47,240 nucleotides of DNA, from positions 1-47,240 of the forward strand of contig NZ_JHEP02000021.1 of the NCBI RefSeq assembly GCF_000657795.2. The letters run 5' to 3'. The notes beneath the pieces are model-generated. The model saw only the letters and a list, made by a program, of their open reading frames with translations. It was not told the origin of the DNA and searched no databases. Position 1 is the first letter of the stretch. Each line of letters opens with the position of its first letter. The stretch comes from Bordetella pseudohinzii (GTDB taxonomy: Bacteria > Pseudomonadota > Gammaproteobacteria > Burkholderiales > Burkholderiaceae_B). Of this stretch, positions 8,583 through 19,026 are shown in pieces. Both the position numbers and the translations under genes were made by a program.

Positions 8583-10510
8583 GCAGAGGATTCCGTGTTG
8601 TCGGGCGCGCGGCGCAGGCGCATCAGGAAGACCGCGCCGCCGTGCTCGCCATTGCTGGCGGTCAGGGTGCCGCCGCATTCGGTCAGGATGTCGCGGCAGA
8701 TCACCAGGCCCAGTCCCAGGCCTTCGGTCTTGGTGGTCTGGAAGGGCGTGAAGAGTTTCTCGAGCACCTGTGGGGCGAGGCCCGGACCATTGTCGGCCAG
8801 GCTGAGGCTGACGGTCTGCTCGTCGGCCTGGATGCGCAAGGCCAGGCGCGGGGTCCGCGCCGCCGCATCCAGCGCGTTTTGCAGCAGATTGACCAGCACC
8901 TGCTCCAGGCGCATGCGGTCGGCCCAGACGCACAGGCCGGGCGGCGGGGGCGTGTAGTCGAGCACGGCCTCCTGGCGGCGCAGGCGCGGGCCCATGAGAA
9001 GCAGGGCGCCATCGATGGCCTCGCGCAGCGGCAGGGCGGCGACCTGGGCGGCGGCCTTGCGCGAGAAGGCCCGCAGCTCGCCCGTGATGCCGCCGATTCT
9101 TTCGGTCAGGCGGGCAATGGCGCGCAGGTTGTCGCGGGTGTCCTGCATATCGCCGCGCTGCAGGAAGGCGTCGGCGTTGTCCGCGTAGGCGCGGATGGCG
9201 GACAGGGGCTGGTTGATCTCGTGGGCCACGCCGGCGGCGACCTGGCCCAGCAAGGCCAGCTTGTTGGCCTGGACCAGTTCATCCTGCATCTGGTGCAGGC
9301 GGTTTTCGGCGCGCTGGCGCTCGTCGATCTGGGCCAGCAAGCGTTCATTGCTCTGGCGTAGCTGGCGCGTGCGCACGCGCACCTGCCGCTCCAGCCGGGT
9401 CTTGGCCAGAGCCTGGGCCCGCACCCGCTCGCGCAGCAGGCGGCGGCGGTAATACATGAAGCCGCCGCCCGCGTAGATGGCGGCCATGACCAGGAGCACG
9501 GTCAGCTGGACATTGGACACCGCGCGCCGCACGCTGGCCTGCACCGGCACGAGGATGTGCAGCGTCCAGCTGGGGGAGGCCGGCACGGGAAGGGCGCTGT
9601 GCATGAGCAAGGTGCCCGAGGGCAGCTTGGGGGTGGCGGCGGTATTGCGCGTGAGCGCGTGGCGCCCGGCATCGGACAGGCCGGGCGACAGCGGCAGCTG
9701 GGCGACCGCCGCCTGGCCGAATTGCAGGCTTTCGCGCAGCCGCTGGGCCAGGGCGGGCGTCAGGGGCGCGATGGAACGGAATTGCCATTGCGGCACATTG
9801 CCGATCAGCACCACGCCTTGCTCGTCGGTGACGAAGAGGGGATCGGGCAGCGCCTGCCAGTCGGACTCCTGTTGCTGGAAATCCATCTTGAGGACGATCA
9901 CGCCCAGCGGCCGGCCGTCGCCGCCGTCGATGCGGCGCGAGAGATAAAGCCCTGCCTCATGGCTGACCGTGCCCAGCGCGAAATACTCGGCCTGGCCCTG
10001 GCTCATGGCGAGCGTGAAGTAGGGGCGGAAGTGATAGTCCACGCCCACGAAGGTGGCGGGTTCGCGCCAGTTGCTCGCGGCGATGGCCACGCCCTGGATG
10101 TCGAGCAGATAGATGGCCGAGGCGCCCACGCCGCGGCTCAGGTCGGCGAGCTTGTCGTCCAGGGCTTCGATGGCGGCCTGGCCGCGCGTGGCCAGCACCG
10201 TGCGCACTTCCGGGTCGCGCGCCAGCACTTCCGGGACGGCGCGGAACTTCTCCAGGCTGCTGCGCAGCGCCACGGTATTGAGCTGCGCGGCGGCGTCGGC
10301 GCGCGCGGCGACCTCGCGCAGTGCGCGGCTTTCCGCCCATTGGGTGGCCAGCAGCAGGACCAGCACCATGAGCGCCAGGGCGGCCAGCATCCCGGCCGCC
10401 GCGCCGGACCAGCGCGGAACACGCTGCGCCGCAGCATTTCTGGGGCTTGCGGCGGAGGGCGGCGCGGAAGGAGGAGCGGTTTTCACGATGCAGGATGTGC
10501 GGGAATCCAC
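8579..10510 (-). CDS. dctB: Sensor histidine kinase, DctB-type
   Basis: This inner-membrane sensor has 643 residues. A first membrane segment (about 36-56) is followed by a periplasmic PDC/double-Cache sensor (about 60-310, with [11 protein letters not shown] and [20 protein letters not shown]), a second membrane segment near 330 and a coiled coil. The HisKA domain has phospho-acceptor H430 in [15 protein letters not shown]. The ATPase domain has N, G1 (DNGPGLAP) and G2 (GLGLGLVI) boxes. It senses external C4-dicarboxylates and phosphorylates DctD. The start is GTG at 10510, with GGAG 8 bp upstream; an overlapping ATG is in the wrong frame. A probable DctD-binding palindrome (10496-10513) overlaps the start codon, which hints at autoregulation. 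Confidence 0.92.
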
Positions 10511-10513
10511 ACA
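10496..10513. promoter_or_regulatory. Candidate DctD upstream activating site
   Basis: TGTGCGGGAATCCACACA contains half-sites TGTGCGG and TCCACACA (reverse complement TGTGTGGA) around a short centre. The form resembles known DctD/NtrC-class enhancer sites. It lies about 115 bp upstream of the -24 element of dctA, a usual enhancer distance, and over the dctB start codon. One half-site mismatch is present. Confidence 0.5.
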
Positions 10514-10627
10514 TTTTACTCCAGCTTTGTGCGTCCGTCCGCCATGTGTTGATACGCTTTTAACAAGGGACGCAAAAAAACGATGTCAGATCAGGCGCTT
10601 GTGATGGGCTCGGACGGGGGCGCGGTT

Positions 10628-10642
10628 GGCATGGAACTTGCA
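10628..10642 (+). promoter_or_regulatory. Sigma-54 (-24/-12) promoter of dctA
   Basis: TTGGCATGGAACTTGCA matches the sigma-54 consensus TGGCAC-N5-TTGCW. The invariant GG (10628-10629) and GC (10640-10641) are separated by exactly 10 bp. The predicted transcript starts near 10653, giving a 5' leader of about 100 nt before the dctA ATG. An immediate 5' hairpin (10657-10664 with 10670-10677, GGCCGCGC/GCGCGGCC) would form at its very beginning. Confidence 0.85.
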
Positions 10643-10754
10643 GGTAATAAGGACAGGGCCGCGCATGGCGCGCGGCCGAACCATGTCAAAAACAACCGCG
10701 TTGAATGATGCTGCACTGCAATAAATTTCGTGGAAACTGGTGGGGACAATCCCG

Positions 10755-12101
10755 ATGATCGAAGTTGATCAACACGCCGGCGCGCCCGCGCGCAAGCCTA
10801 AGTTCTATCAAATCCTGTATGTGCAGGTGCTGTTCGCCATCGTGGTGGGCATCTTGCTGGGCTATTTCAAGCCGGACCTGGGCGAGGCCATGAAGCCCCT
10901 GGGCGATGGCTTCATCAAGCTGGTGAAGATGATCATCGCGCCGGTGATCTTCCTGACCGTGGCCACCGGCATCGCCGCCATGAGCGACCTCAAGAAGGTT
11001 GGGCGCGTGGCGGGCAAGTCCATGCTGTACTTCCTGGTGTTTTCCACCCTGGCCCTGATCGTGGGCATGGTGGTGAGCCATATCGTGCAGCCGGGCGCCG
11101 GCCTGCACATCGATCCCGCCACGCTGGATCACAAGTCGGTCGCCGGCTATGTGACCAAGGCGCATGATTCGACCATCACGGGCTTTCTGCTCAACATCAT
11201 CCCGAACACCATCTTCAGCCCCTTTGTCTCCGGCGATATCCTGCAGGTGCTGTTCGTGGCGGTGCTGTTCGGCATCGCGCTGGCCATGGTCGGCCCGCGC
11301 GCCAAGCCGGTGACGGATTTCCTCACGGCGCTGGCCCAGCCGGTGTTCAAGCTGGTCGCCATCCTCATGAAGGCCGCTCCCATCGGCGCTTTCGGCGCGA
11401 TGGCCTTCACCATCGGCAAGTACGGCATCAAATCGGTCGTCAACCTGGCCATGCTGGTGGGCACGTTCTACGCCACGTCGGTGCTGTTCGTGGTGGTGGT
11501 GCTGGGCCTGGTGGCGCGCTACAACGGCTTTTCCATCCTGAAGCTGGTGCGCTATATCCGCGAAGAATTGCTGCTGGTGCTGGGCACGAGCTCTTCGGAA
11601 GCCGCGCTGCCTACGCTGATGCAGAAAATGGAACGCGCCGGGTGCTCCAAGTCGGTGGTTGGCCTGGTCGTGCCGACGGGCTATTCCTTCAATCTGGATG
11701 GCACCAATATCTATATGACGATGGCGGCGCTGTTCATCGCGCAGGCCTGCGATATTCCGCTGTCGCTGGGTGACCAGATCCTGCTGCTGCTGGTGGCGAT
11801 GTTGAGCTCCAAGGGCGCGGCCGGTGTCACGGGCGCGGGCTTCATCACGCTGGCCGCCACGCTGTCCGTGGTGCCCACCGTGCCGGTGGCCGGCATGGCG
11901 CTGATCCTCGGGGTGGACCGTTTCATGTCCGAGTGCCGCGCGCTGACCAATCTGGTGGGCAACGCCACGGCGTCGGTCGTGGTGGCGCGCTGGGAGGGCG
12001 AGCTGGACCACGACGCGCTGGATGCGGCGCTTAATGGCGCGCCCGCGCCCGCGCCGGCGGCCCCGGCCTTGCCGGAGCAGGAAGCCAAGCAGGCCGGCTG
12101 A
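10755..12101 (+). CDS. dctA: C4-dicarboxylate/H+ symporter DctA
   Basis: This 448-residue inner-membrane carrier of the DAACS family imports succinate, fumarate, malate and related acids. Recognisable parts are [20 protein letters not shown] at the N terminus, the serine-rich [18 protein letters not shown] re-entrant loop, [15 protein letters not shown] and the [20 protein letters not shown] loop. The last 25 residues are an Ala/Pro-rich tail. I chose the ATG at 10755 because GGGGA lies 8 bp upstream; a GTG at 10740 is also in frame. Expression is expected to need DctB/DctD and sigma-54 through the promoter at 10628-10642. Confidence 0.95.
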   Translation: MIEVDQHAGAPARKPKFYQILYVQVLFAIVVGILLGYFKPDLGEAMKPLGDGFIKLVKMIIAPVIFLTVATGIAAMSDLKKVGRVAGKSMLYFLVFSTLALIVGMVVSHIVQPGAGLHIDPATLDHKSVAGYVTKAHDSTITGFLLNIIPNTIFSPFVSGDILQVLFVAVLFGIALAMVGPRAKPVTDFLTALAQPVFKLVAILMKAAPIGAFGAMAFTIGKYGIKSVVNLAMLVGTFYATSVLFVVVVLGLVARYNGFSILKLVRYIREELLLVLGTSSSEAALPTLMQKMERAGCSKSVVGLVVPTGYSFNLDGTNIYMTMAALFIAQACDIPLSLGDQILLLLVAMLSSKGAAGVTGAGFITLAATLSVVPTVPVAGMALILGVDRFMSECRALTNLVGNATASVVVARWEGELDHDALDAALNGAPAPAPAAPALPEQEAKQAG

Positions 12102-12113
12102 TCCGCGCAGGCA

Positions 12114-12148
12114 AAAAAAGAACCGGGCCATGATGGCCCGGTTTTTTT
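12114..12148. terminator. Bidirectional terminator between dctA and maf
   Basis: AACCGGGCCA (12121-12130) pairs with TGGCCCGGTT (12134-12143) around a three-base TGA loop. It is flanked by an A-run (12113-12119) and a T-run (12142-12148), so it can end transcription of dctA and of the convergent maf operon. Confidence 0.9.
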
Positions 12149-12157
12149 GGGGGTTTC

Positions 12158-12763
12158 TCAGGGCAGCGCGATGCCGGCCAGACGCAGCAGCTGCGCGGTC
12201 TCGAACAGCGGCAGGCCCATCACGCCGGTATAGCTGCCGCTGATATGACGGATGAAGCTGCCGGCCAGGCCCTGGATGCCATAGGCGCCCGCCTTGCCGT
12301 AGGGTTCGCCGCTGTCGCAATAGCGCTCGCGTTCGGCCGGCGTCAGTTCGCGCATGCTGACCTGGGTGATGGACACCGCCTCATGCAGGTCCGCGCCCTG
12401 GGCCACGACCACGGCGGTGTGGACTTCATGGGTGGAGCCGGACAGGCGGGCCAGTATGCGCAGGGCGTCTTCCCGGTCCGCCGGCTTGCCCAGCACCTGG
12501 CCATCGAGGATGACCGTGGTGTCGGCGGCCAGCAGCGGCAGCGCCGGCAACCCCTGATCGAGCATCCAGGCCAGGCCGCGCTGGGCTTTCTCGCGCGCGG
12601 TGCGGCGCACATAATCGGCGGCGGCCTCGCCGGCGAGCTGCGGCTCGTCTTCGCCGGCCGGCGCCGGGACGCGCAGCACGGTGTGTTCCAGCCCGATCTG
12701 GGCGAGCAGTTCGCGGCGGCGCGGACTGGCCGAGGCGAGATAGAGGCGGGCAGGGCGATCCAT
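12158..12763 (-). CDS. maf: Maf/YhdE-type nucleoside triphosphate pyrophosphatase
   Basis: The product has 201 residues. It has the LYLASASPRRRELL N-terminal motif, the AADTTVILDGQVLGKP active-site strand and the KAGAYGIQGLAGSFI / VMGLPLFET motifs of the YhdE (dTTP/UTP pyrophosphatase) branch. It probably hydrolyses non-canonical or excess nucleoside triphosphates in the cytoplasm. It is the last gene of the purD-hemF-nadD-rsfS-rlmH-maf series, 6 bp after rlmH, and faces dctA across a shared terminator. Confidence 0.93.
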   Translation of the reverse strand: MDRPARLYLASASPRRRELLAQIGLEHTVLRVPAPAGEDEPQLAGEAAADYVRRTAREKAQRGLAWMLDQGLPALPLLAADTTVILDGQVLGKPADREDALRILARLSGSTHEVHTAVVVAQGADLHEAVSITQVSMRELTPAERERYCDSGEPYGKAGAYGIQGLAGSFIRHISGSYTGVMGLPLFETAQLLRLAGIALP

Positions 12764-12769
12764 GGACGC

Positions 12770-13240
12770 TCAGGCGCGGTGATAGGGGTGGTTGGTCATG
12801 ATGGCCCAGGCGCGGTAGAGCTGCTCGGCCAGCAGCACGCGCACCATGGGATGGGGCAGGGTCAGGGAAGACAGGCGGATCAGGCCGTCGCAGGAGGCTT
12901 TGAGCGCGGCGTCCAGGCCGTCCGGGCCACCGACCAGGAAGGCCACGTCGCGGCCGCCGCCACGCCATTTTTCGAGCTGCTGCGACAGCGCCATGGTGCT
13001 CAGGTCGCGGCCGCGCTCATCCAGCGCGATGCGCAGCGCGCCTGGAGGCAGGGCGGTTTCGATGCGGCGCGCCTCGGCGGCCATCATCTGGGCGGGCGTC
13101 TTGCCGCTGTTGCGGGGTTCGGGCTTGATTTCGCGCAGCTCCAGCGCGCAATCGGCCGGCAGGCGCTTGGCGTAGTCGTCCCAGGCGATCTGGACCCAGT
13201 CTGGCATACGGGTCCCGACCGCGGCGACGATGAGTTTCAT
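12770..13240 (-). CDS. rlmH: 23S rRNA pseudouridine-1915 N3-methyltransferase RlmH
   Basis: This 156-residue SPOUT-class enzyme methylates pseudouridine 1915 of 23S rRNA. The family features are [16 protein letters not shown] at the start, [13 protein letters not shown] (the SAM-knot glycine loop) and the conserved C-terminal [20 protein letters not shown]. The frame is open far upstream, but the ATG at 13240 gives the exact family length and overlaps the rsfS stop by 4 bp (ATGA), implying translational coupling. Confidence 0.95.
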   Translation of the reverse strand: MKLIVAAVGTRMPDWVQIAWDDYAKRLPADCALELREIKPEPRNSGKTPAQMMAAEARRIETALPPGALRIALDERGRDLSTMALSQQLEKWRGGGRDVAFLVGGPDGLDAALKASCDGLIRLSSLTLPHPMVRVLLAEQLYRAWAIMTNHPYHRA

Positions 13241-13644
13241 GCCAGGTCTTCGTCGCTGCCGGCGGCATCGTAGCCGCCGCTGGCCGCGCGGGTGGACTCC
13301 GGCAGCAGCTTGACGCGCACCGGCTTGCCGCCCCAGATTTCTTCCAGGTTGTAGTACTGGCGGATGGCGGGCTGCATGAGGTGGACGACGATGTCGCCGA
13401 GGTCGACGACGACCCACTCGCCGGTGTCCTCGCCTTCGACGGTGATGCCGGTCAGGTTGAGCGCGCGGCCGCGGTCGGCCACGCTGGAGGCAAGCGCGCG
13501 GGTCTGGCGGTTGGACGTCGCGCTGGCGATGACGACGCGGTCGAACAGGCTGGTCAGGTGGGTGGTGTTGAACACCTTGATGTCCTGGGCCTTGACGTCT
13601 TCCAGGGCGTCGATGACGGCGCGTTGTAGTTTTTGAATATCCAT
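13237..13644 (-). CDS. rsfS: Ribosome silencing factor RsfS
   Basis: This 135-residue protein binds L14 of the 50S subunit and blocks subunit joining when nutrients are low. It has the family motifs [34 protein letters not shown] and [17 protein letters not shown] short acidic tail (AAGSDEDLA) is variable in the family. It is coupled to rlmH by an ATGA overlap, and nadD lies 42 bp upstream, the common nadD-rsfS-rlmH order. Confidence 0.95.
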   Translation of the reverse strand: MDIQKLQRAVIDALEDVKAQDIKVFNTTHLTSLFDRVVIASATSNRQTRALASSVADRGRALNLTGITVEGEDTGEWVVVDLGDIVVHLMQPAIRQYYNLEEIWGGKPVRVKLLPESTRAASGGYDAAGSDEDLA

Positions 13645-13686
13645 GGCTGAAATAATAACCCGCGAGGGCGAAAAGAAAGGCCGGGG

Positions 13687-14280
13687 TCAGGCGGCCTGGT
13701 AAAGGCCGTGTTCGGCGATATAGCGGGACACGCCGGCGGGCAGCAGGTCCGCCGTGGGCAGGCCGCGGGCCAGGCGCTGGCGGATGTCGGAGGCCGATAC
13801 CGCCATGGGCGCGAAGGGCAGTTCGCGCAGCCGCCCGCCGGTTTGCGCCAGCAGGGCCGCCAGCGGGGCGGGCGCCTGCAGCGGGCTGCCGGGTCGGGTG
13901 GCCACGGCCAGCTCCACGCGGCGGGCGATGTCTTCCCACTCGCGCCAGGTGCAGAAATTGGCCAGCTGGTCAGCCCCCAATATCCAGGTGTAATGGGCGC
14001 CGGCCGGCAGGGCGCGCAGGGTGTCGACCGTGTACGTCGCGCCGCCGCGCTCGATTTCGCTGGCATTGACCGTCAGGCCGGCATGGCCGGCGATGGCGGT
14101 CCGTATCATGGCCAGGCGGTCTGCGGGGCTGGCGGTCAGCGGGGCGCGCTGCCAGGGGTTGGCCGCGGGCACGAATTGCACCTCGTCCAGGCCCAGGTGG
14201 GCCAGCGCGCTTTGCGCCAGCGCCAGGTGCGCCAGATGGATGGGGTCGAAACTGCCCCCCAGGAGGCCGATCTGTTTCAC
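13687..14280 (-). CDS. nadD: Nicotinate-nucleotide adenylyltransferase NadD
   Basis: The product has 197 residues and converts nicotinate mononucleotide to deamido-NAD in NAD synthesis. The nucleotidyltransferase motif [15 protein letters not shown] lies at the N terminus and [22 protein letters not shown] marks the central region; an [12 protein letters not shown] motif is the expected C-terminal ISSTxIR-like element. It starts with GTG at 14280, which overlaps the TGA of hemF (GTGA), so translation is probably coupled. Confidence 0.94.
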   Translation of the reverse strand: MKQIGLLGGSFDPIHLAHLALAQSALAHLGLDEVQFVPAANPWQRAPLTASPADRLAMIRTAIAGHAGLTVNASEIERGGATYTVDTLRALPAGAHYTWILGADQLANFCTWREWEDIARRVELAVATRPGSPLQAPAPLAALLAQTGGRLRELPFAPMAVSASDIRQRLARGLPTADLLPAGVSRYIAEHGLYQAA

Positions 14281-15185
14281 ACCCAGTCCCGGGGGGTGAG
14301 AAAGGCCGCCAGTCCGGCTTCGGGCGTGCCCGGCTCGGGATGCCAGTCATAGCGCCAGTGCGCCACCGGCGGCATGGACAGCAGAATGGACTCGGTGCGC
14401 CCGCCCGATTGCAGGCCGAAGAGCGTGCCGCGGTCAAAGACCAGGTTGAACTCGACATAGCGGCCCCGGCGGTAGGCCTGGAAGTCGCGTTCGCGCTCGC
14501 CATAGGGCAGCGCGCGGCGGCGTTCGACGATGGGCAGGTAGGCGCCCAGAAAACTGTCGCCCACCGAGCGCGTCAAGGCGAAGCTGGCCTCGAAGCCGGG
14601 TTCGTTCAGGTCGTCGAAGAAGATGCCGCCCACGCCGCGGGTTTCCTGGCGGTGCTTGAGGTAGAAGTACTCGTCGCACCAGCGCTTGTAGTGCGGGTAG
14701 TAGTCCGGACCATGCGGGGCCAGGGCGTCGCGGCAGGCGGCGTGGAAGTGGCGCGCGTCTTCCTCGAAAGCGTAGTAGGGGGTGAGATCCAGCCCGCCGC
14801 CAAACCAGAACACATCCTGTTCGTCGTGGCCGGGGCGGGCCTGGGCCACGAACATGCGCACGTTCATGTGCGTGGTCGGCACATAGGGGTTGCGCGGGTG
14901 CAGGACCATGGACACGCCCATGGCTTCCCAGGAGCGGCCGGCCAGTTCGGGACGGTGCGCGCTGGCCGAGGGCGGCAGGCGCGAACCGGTGACATGGCTG
15001 AACAGCACGCCGCCGCGCTCAAGCAGCTGGCCGCCTTCGATCAGGCGCGACAGGCCGCCGCCGCCCTCGGGGCGCTGCCAGCTGTCGCCGCGGAAGGACT
15101 CGCCGCCGGCGGCCTCCAGGGCCGTGACGATGCGGTCCTGCAGGCCGAGGAGATATTGCTTGACGGCGGAAGTGTCGACGCTCAT
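14277..15185 (-). CDS. hemF: Aerobic coproporphyrinogen III oxidase HemF
   Basis: This 302-residue oxygen-dependent enzyme decarboxylates coproporphyrinogen III to protoporphyrinogen IX in haem synthesis. The family signatures are [50 protein letters not shown] and [11 protein letters not shown] placed the start at 15185 ([16 protein letters not shown]), which gives the usual length although the frame is open further. It lies 7 bp after purD and overlaps the nadD start. Confidence 0.96.
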   Translation of the reverse strand: MSVDTSAVKQYLLGLQDRIVTALEAAGGESFRGDSWQRPEGGGGLSRLIEGGQLLERGGVLFSHVTGSRLPPSASAHRPELAGRSWEAMGVSMVLHPRNPYVPTTHMNVRMFVAQARPGHDEQDVFWFGGGLDLTPYYAFEEDARHFHAACRDALAPHGPDYYPHYKRWCDEYFYLKHRQETRGVGGIFFDDLNEPGFEASFALTRSVGDSFLGAYLPIVERRRALPYGERERDFQAYRRGRYVEFNLVFDRGTLFGLQSGGRTESILLSMPPVAHWRYDWHPEPGTPEAGLAAFLTPRDWV

Positions 15186-15192
15186 GCGCGGA

Positions 15193-16494
15193 TCAGGCCT
15201 TGGCCTTTTGCTGGGAGGGCTTGAGCGCGCGCCAGCCGATGTCGCTGCGGTATTGCCGGCCATCGAAATGGATGGCGCCGACGGCCTCGTAGGCGCGCTC
15301 GCGCGCGATGCGCACCGAGTCGCCCAGCGCGGTGACGCACAGCACCCGGCCGCCGGTGGTCTTGACCTGGTCGCCATCGCGCGCGGTGGCGGCATGGAAG
15401 ACCATGCAGTCATCGGTCTCGGCGGGCAGGCCGTTGATGACGTCGCCCGTGCGCGGCGTGCCCGGATAGTTGTACGCGGCCAGCACCACGCCCAGCGCGG
15501 TGCGGCGGTCCCAGGTGATGTCGGCCTGGTCCAGCGTGCCGTCCACGGCATGCTCCAGGGCGTCGAGCAGATCGCTCTTGACGCGCATCATGATGGGCTG
15601 GGTTTCGGGGTCGCCCATGCGGCAGTTGAACTCCAGCGTCTTGATGGGACGGTCGGGATCTTCGCCCGGGGCGATCATCAGGCCGGCATAGAGAAAGCCG
15701 GTGTAGGGAATGCCGTCGCGCGCCATGCCTTGCACGGTGGGCAGGATGATTTCGCGCATGATGCGGTGGTGCAGCTCGGGCGTGACGATGGGGGCGGGCG
15801 AATACGCGCCCATGCCGCCCGTGTTGGGGCCCTGGTCGCCGTCCTGCAGGCGTTTGTGGTCCTGGCTGGTGGCCAGCGCCAGCACGTTGCGGCCGTCGAC
15901 CATGACGATGAAGCTGGCCTCTTCGCCGACCAGGCATTCTTCGATCACCACGCGCGCGCCGGCGTGGCCGAGCGAGCCATCGCCCAGCATGGCGTCGATG
16001 GCGGCATGGGCCTCATCGAGGGTGGCGGCGACCACCACGCCCTTGCCGGCGGCCAGGCCGTCGGCCTTGATGACGATGGGCGCGCCTTCCTGGTCGACAT
16101 AGGCGTGGGCCTGGGCCGGGTCGGTGAAGGTCTGGTAGCGCGCCGTCGGGATGTTGTGGCGCACCATGAAAGCCTTGGCGAAATCCTTGGAGCTCTCCAG
16201 CTGGGCGGCGGCCTTGGTGGGGCCGAAGATCTTCAGGCCGCGGGCGCGGAAGACATCCACCACGCCGGCGGCCAGGGGCGCCTCGGGGCCGACCACGGTC
16301 AGCGAGACGCCTTCGCGCTCGACGAAGTCGGCGAGTTCCTCGGCATTGGTGAGCGGGACGTTTTCGAGCAGGTCGCCCGTCTGCGTGCCGCCGTTGCCCG
16401 GCGCCACATAGACCTTGTGCACGCGCGGCGAGCGGGCCAGACGCCATGCAAGGGCATGTTCGCGGCCGCCCGAGCCGATTACCAGGAGTTTCAT
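15193..16494 (-). CDS. purD: Phosphoribosylamine-glycine ligase PurD
   Basis: The product has 433 residues and is an ATP-grasp ligase that joins phosphoribosylamine and glycine in purine synthesis. It starts with [17 protein letters not shown] and carries [18 protein letters not shown], the ATP-binding [14 protein letters not shown] strand, [13 protein letters not shown] and the DPETQPIM metal-binding region. It begins the housekeeping operon; its promoter must lie in 16495-16560, since yebC upstream has its own terminator. No riboswitch-like fold is evident in that short leader. Confidence 0.96.
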   Translation of the reverse strand: MKLLVIGSGGREHALAWRLARSPRVHKVYVAPGNGGTQTGDLLENVPLTNAEELADFVEREGVSLTVVGPEAPLAAGVVDVFRARGLKIFGPTKAAAQLESSKDFAKAFMVRHNIPTARYQTFTDPAQAHAYVDQEGAPIVIKADGLAAGKGVVVAATLDEAHAAIDAMLGDGSLGHAGARVVIEECLVGEEASFIVMVDGRNVLALATSQDHKRLQDGDQGPNTGGMGAYSPAPIVTPELHHRIMREIILPTVQGMARDGIPYTGFLYAGLMIAPGEDPDRPIKTLEFNCRMGDPETQPIMMRVKSDLLDALEHAVDGTLDQADITWDRRTALGVVLAAYNYPGTPRTGDVINGLPAETDDCMVFHAATARDGDQVKTTGGRVLCVTALGDSVRIARERAYEAVGAIHFDGRQYRSDIGWRALKPSQQKAKA

Positions 16495-16560
16495 GTTGCG
16501 GTGAATCTAGAAGGTGTTGCCGCCCGGCGAGGGCGCGGGAGCCAGCCGGTCCCGTCGGGA

Positions 16561-16595
16561 TAAAAAAGCCCGCCCCGGCCAGGCCGGGACGGGCT
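16561..16595 (-). terminator. Terminator of yebC
   Basis: On the minus strand AGCCCG arms (16567-16572 with 16590-16595) and inner CCGGCC/GGCCGG arms (16575-16580 with 16582-16587) form an interrupted stem followed by six U residues (16562-16567). It lies 7 bp past the yebC stop and separates yebC from purD. Confidence 0.85.
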
Positions 16596-16602
16596 CCACT
16601 CG

Positions 16603-17334
16603 TTACTGCGCTTCGTCGAAGACGACGTTGGTGTAGACCTCTTGCACGTCGTCCAGGCCTTCGAGGGCGTCGAGCAATTTCTGCATCTTGATGGCGTCGT
16701 CGCCGGTCAGTTCGGTTTCGTTCAGCGCCTTCATGATGATGCCGTCGACCTCGGCCTTCAGGCCGGCGGCGTCGAAAGCCCGGCGCACCGCGGCGAAATC
16801 GGCCGGCGCGCAGATGACCTCGATGCCGCCTTCGTCGTCGGTCACGACATCCTCGGCGCCGGCTTCCAGGGCCACTTCCATGACCTTGTCTTCGGAGCTG
16901 CCGGGGGCGAACAGGAACTGGCCGCAATGCTTGAACATAAAGGCCACCGAGCCTTCCTGGCCCAGGTTGCCGCCGTTCTTGGTGAAGGCGTGGCGCACTT
17001 CGGCCACCGTGCGGGTGCGGTTGTCGGTCATGCAATCGACGATGACCGCCGCGCCGCCGACGCCATAGCCTTCGTAGCGCACTTCTTCGTAGTTGTCGCC
17101 GTCGGCGCCGCCCGCGCCACGCTGGATGGCGCGCTGGATGTTGTCCTTGGGCATATTGGCGTCCGTGGCCTTGTCCCAGGCCAGGCGCAGGCGCGGATTG
17201 CTATCCGGATCCGCGCCGCCGGCTCGCGCCGCGACGGTGATCTCGCGAATGATTTTGGTCCAGAGCTTGCCCCGCTTGGCGTCTTGGCGGCCTTTGCGGT
17301 GCTGGATATTGGCCCATTTACTATGTCCGGCCAT
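16603..17334 (-). CDS. yebC: YebC/PmpR family DNA-binding/translation factor
   Basis: This 243-residue conserved protein starts [18 protein letters not shown], the invariant family opening, so I placed the start at 17334 instead of an upstream ATG at 17358. Other signatures are [34 protein letters not shown] and an acidic C-terminal region. Members act as transcriptional regulators and, for some, as factors that relieve ribosome stalling. It stands alone between its own terminator and the divergent ATPase gene at 17487. Confidence 0.94.
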   Translation of the reverse strand: MAGHSKWANIQHRKGRQDAKRGKLWTKIIREITVAARAGGADPDSNPRLRLAWDKATDANMPKDNIQRAIQRGAGGADGDNYEEVRYEGYGVGGAAVIVDCMTDNRTRTVAEVRHAFTKNGGNLGQEGSVAFMFKHCGQFLFAPGSSEDKVMEVALEAGAEDVVTDDEGGIEVICAPADFAAVRRAFDAAGLKAEVDGIIMKALNETELTGDDAIKMQKLLDALEGLDDVQEVYTNVVFDEAQ

Positions 17335-17486
17335 GGCTTCCCGATGAAAGATCTGCAAAGCGGTATTTTACCGTGCCCGGGACGGACCCGCCGGGGCGTT
17401 ACGCTTCTGTGTCCCGGACGCCACGCCCGCGACCGCCGCGCAGGCTCTAAACTTGACGCTCTTTCAGGGAATTCCGGAGATCCGCC

Positions 17487-19010
17487 ATGCCCGATCCTAT
17501 CGTCATCGCCAAGAATGCCAAGACCGAGCTTGCCCTGCTGCCTGGCCTGGCCAACCGCCATGGCTGCATTACCGGCGCCACGGGGACGGGTAAGACCGTC
17601 ACCCTGCAGGTGCTGGCCGAATCCTTCTCCCGTATCGGTACTCCGGTGTTCATGGCCGACGTCAAGGGCGATCTGACGGGGATTTCGCAGGCGGGGGCTT
17701 CCTCGCCCAAGCTGCAAGAGCGTCTGAAGACTCTCGGCCTGCCCGAGCCGGCCTGGGGCGCCAGCCCGGTGGCGCTGTGGGATGTGTTCGGCGAGCAGGG
17801 GGCGCCGGTGCGCGCCACGGTCTCCGACATGGGCCCGCTGCTGCTGGCGCGCATGCTCGAACTGAACGACACCCAGGAGGGCGTGCTGGCGCTGGTGTTC
17901 AAGGTCGCCGATGACGAGGGGCAGCTGCTGCTTGACCTGAAGGATCTGCGCGCCATGCTGCAGAACGTGGCGGACCGCTCGGCCGAGCTCAAGGTGCGTT
18001 ACGGCAATGTCTCGGCCGCCTCGGTGGGGGCGATCCAGCGGGCGCTGTTGCAGCTGGAGTCCCAGGGGGCCGACCGTTTCTTCGGCGAACCCATGCTGGA
18101 TGTCGCCGACCTGATGCGCACGGACGCCCAGGGGCGCGGGGTGGTCAATATCCTGGCGGCCGACAAGCTCATGCAGGCGCCCCGGCTCTACGGCGTCTTC
18201 CTGCTGTGGCTGCTGGCCGACCTGTACGAAAAACTGCCCGAGATCGGCGATCCGGAGCAGCCCAAGCTGGTGTTCTTCTTCGACGAGGCGCACCTGTTGT
18301 TCAACGATGCCCCCGGCGCGCTCCTGACCAAGATCGAGCAGGTGGTGCGGCTGGTCCGCTCCAAGGGCGTGGGCGTCTATTTCGTGACCCAGAATCCGCT
18401 GGACATCCCGGACAGCGTGCTGGGCCAGCTGGGCAACCGGGTGCAGCATGCCTTGCGCGCCTTCACCCCGCGCGACCAGAAGGCGGTCAAGACCGCCGCC
18501 CAGACCATGCGCCCGAACCCTGGTCTGGACATCGAGGCCGCGATCACCGAACTGGGGGTGGGCGAGGCGCTGGTCTCGCTGCTGGACGCCAAGGGCCGCC
18601 CCACGCCCACCGAGCGCGCCTGGATCCTGGCGCCGGGCAGCCGTATCGGCCCGGCGACCGACAGCGAGCGCGCGGCCTTGCGCCGCGCCATGCCGCTGGC
18701 GGCCAAGTATGAACAGACCGTAGACCGTGAGTCGGCTTATGAGCGGCTCAACGCGCGCGCCGGCGCCGAGGCGGCGCCCGGCCCGACCGCGGCGCCGGCC
18801 GGCGGCAAGGGCGGTGAGAGCGGCGAGGAGGGCGGCCTGGCGGGCGGCCTGCTCAAGGGCTTGAATGATGTGCTGTTCGGCTCGACCGGCCCGCGCGGCG
18901 GCAAGCACGACGGCATGGTGCAGACCGCGGCCAAGTCGGCGGTGCGCCAGGTCACGCGCGACCTGGTGCGCGGCGTGCTGGGTTCGCTGCTGGGTTCGCG
19001 CCGGCGCTGA
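17487..19010 (+). CDS. HerA-like P-loop ATPase (DUF853/YjgR-type)
   Basis: The product is a 507-residue P-loop NTPase of the HerA/FtsK superfamily. Walker A is GATGTGKT (30-37), Walker B is [12 protein letters not shown] (near 265), and the C-terminal region has [23 protein letters not shown] and a Gly-rich linker followed by a basic tail ending in GSRRR. The function of YjgR-type proteins is not established. No NurA-like nuclease or other partner is adjacent, so it is not evidently a HerA-NurA or defence pair. GGAG lies 9 bp before the ATG. It is divergent from yebC, and a perfect hairpin (19027-19055) follows the stop. Confidence 0.9.
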   Translation: MPDPIVIAKNAKTELALLPGLANRHGCITGATGTGKTVTLQVLAESFSRIGTPVFMADVKGDLTGISQAGASSPKLQERLKTLGLPEPAWGASPVALWDVFGEQGAPVRATVSDMGPLLLARMLELNDTQEGVLALVFKVADDEGQLLLDLKDLRAMLQNVADRSAELKVRYGNVSAASVGAIQRALLQLESQGADRFFGEPMLDVADLMRTDAQGRGVVNILAADKLMQAPRLYGVFLLWLLADLYEKLPEIGDPEQPKLVFFFDEAHLLFNDAPGALLTKIEQVVRLVRSKGVGVYFVTQNPLDIPDSVLGQLGNRVQHALRAFTPRDQKAVKTAAQTMRPNPGLDIEAAITELGVGEALVSLLDAKGRPTPTERAWILAPGSRIGPATDSERAALRRAMPLAAKYEQTVDRESAYERLNARAGAEAAPGPTAAPAGGKGGESGEEGGLAGGLLKGLNDVLFGSTGPRGGKHDGMVQTAAKSAVRQVTRDLVRGVLGSLLGSRRR

Positions 19011-19026
19011 GGCCGGCCGTAGCGAT

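Noticed and set aside
10514-10560. Second possible DctD half-site pair around TTGTGCG ... CATGTGTT
   Set aside because: The right half does not match the inverted half-site, so I report only the palindrome at 10496-10513.
16495-16560. Possible purine riboswitch ahead of purD
   Set aside because: The leader is only about 65 bp and shows no conserved three-way-junction motif.
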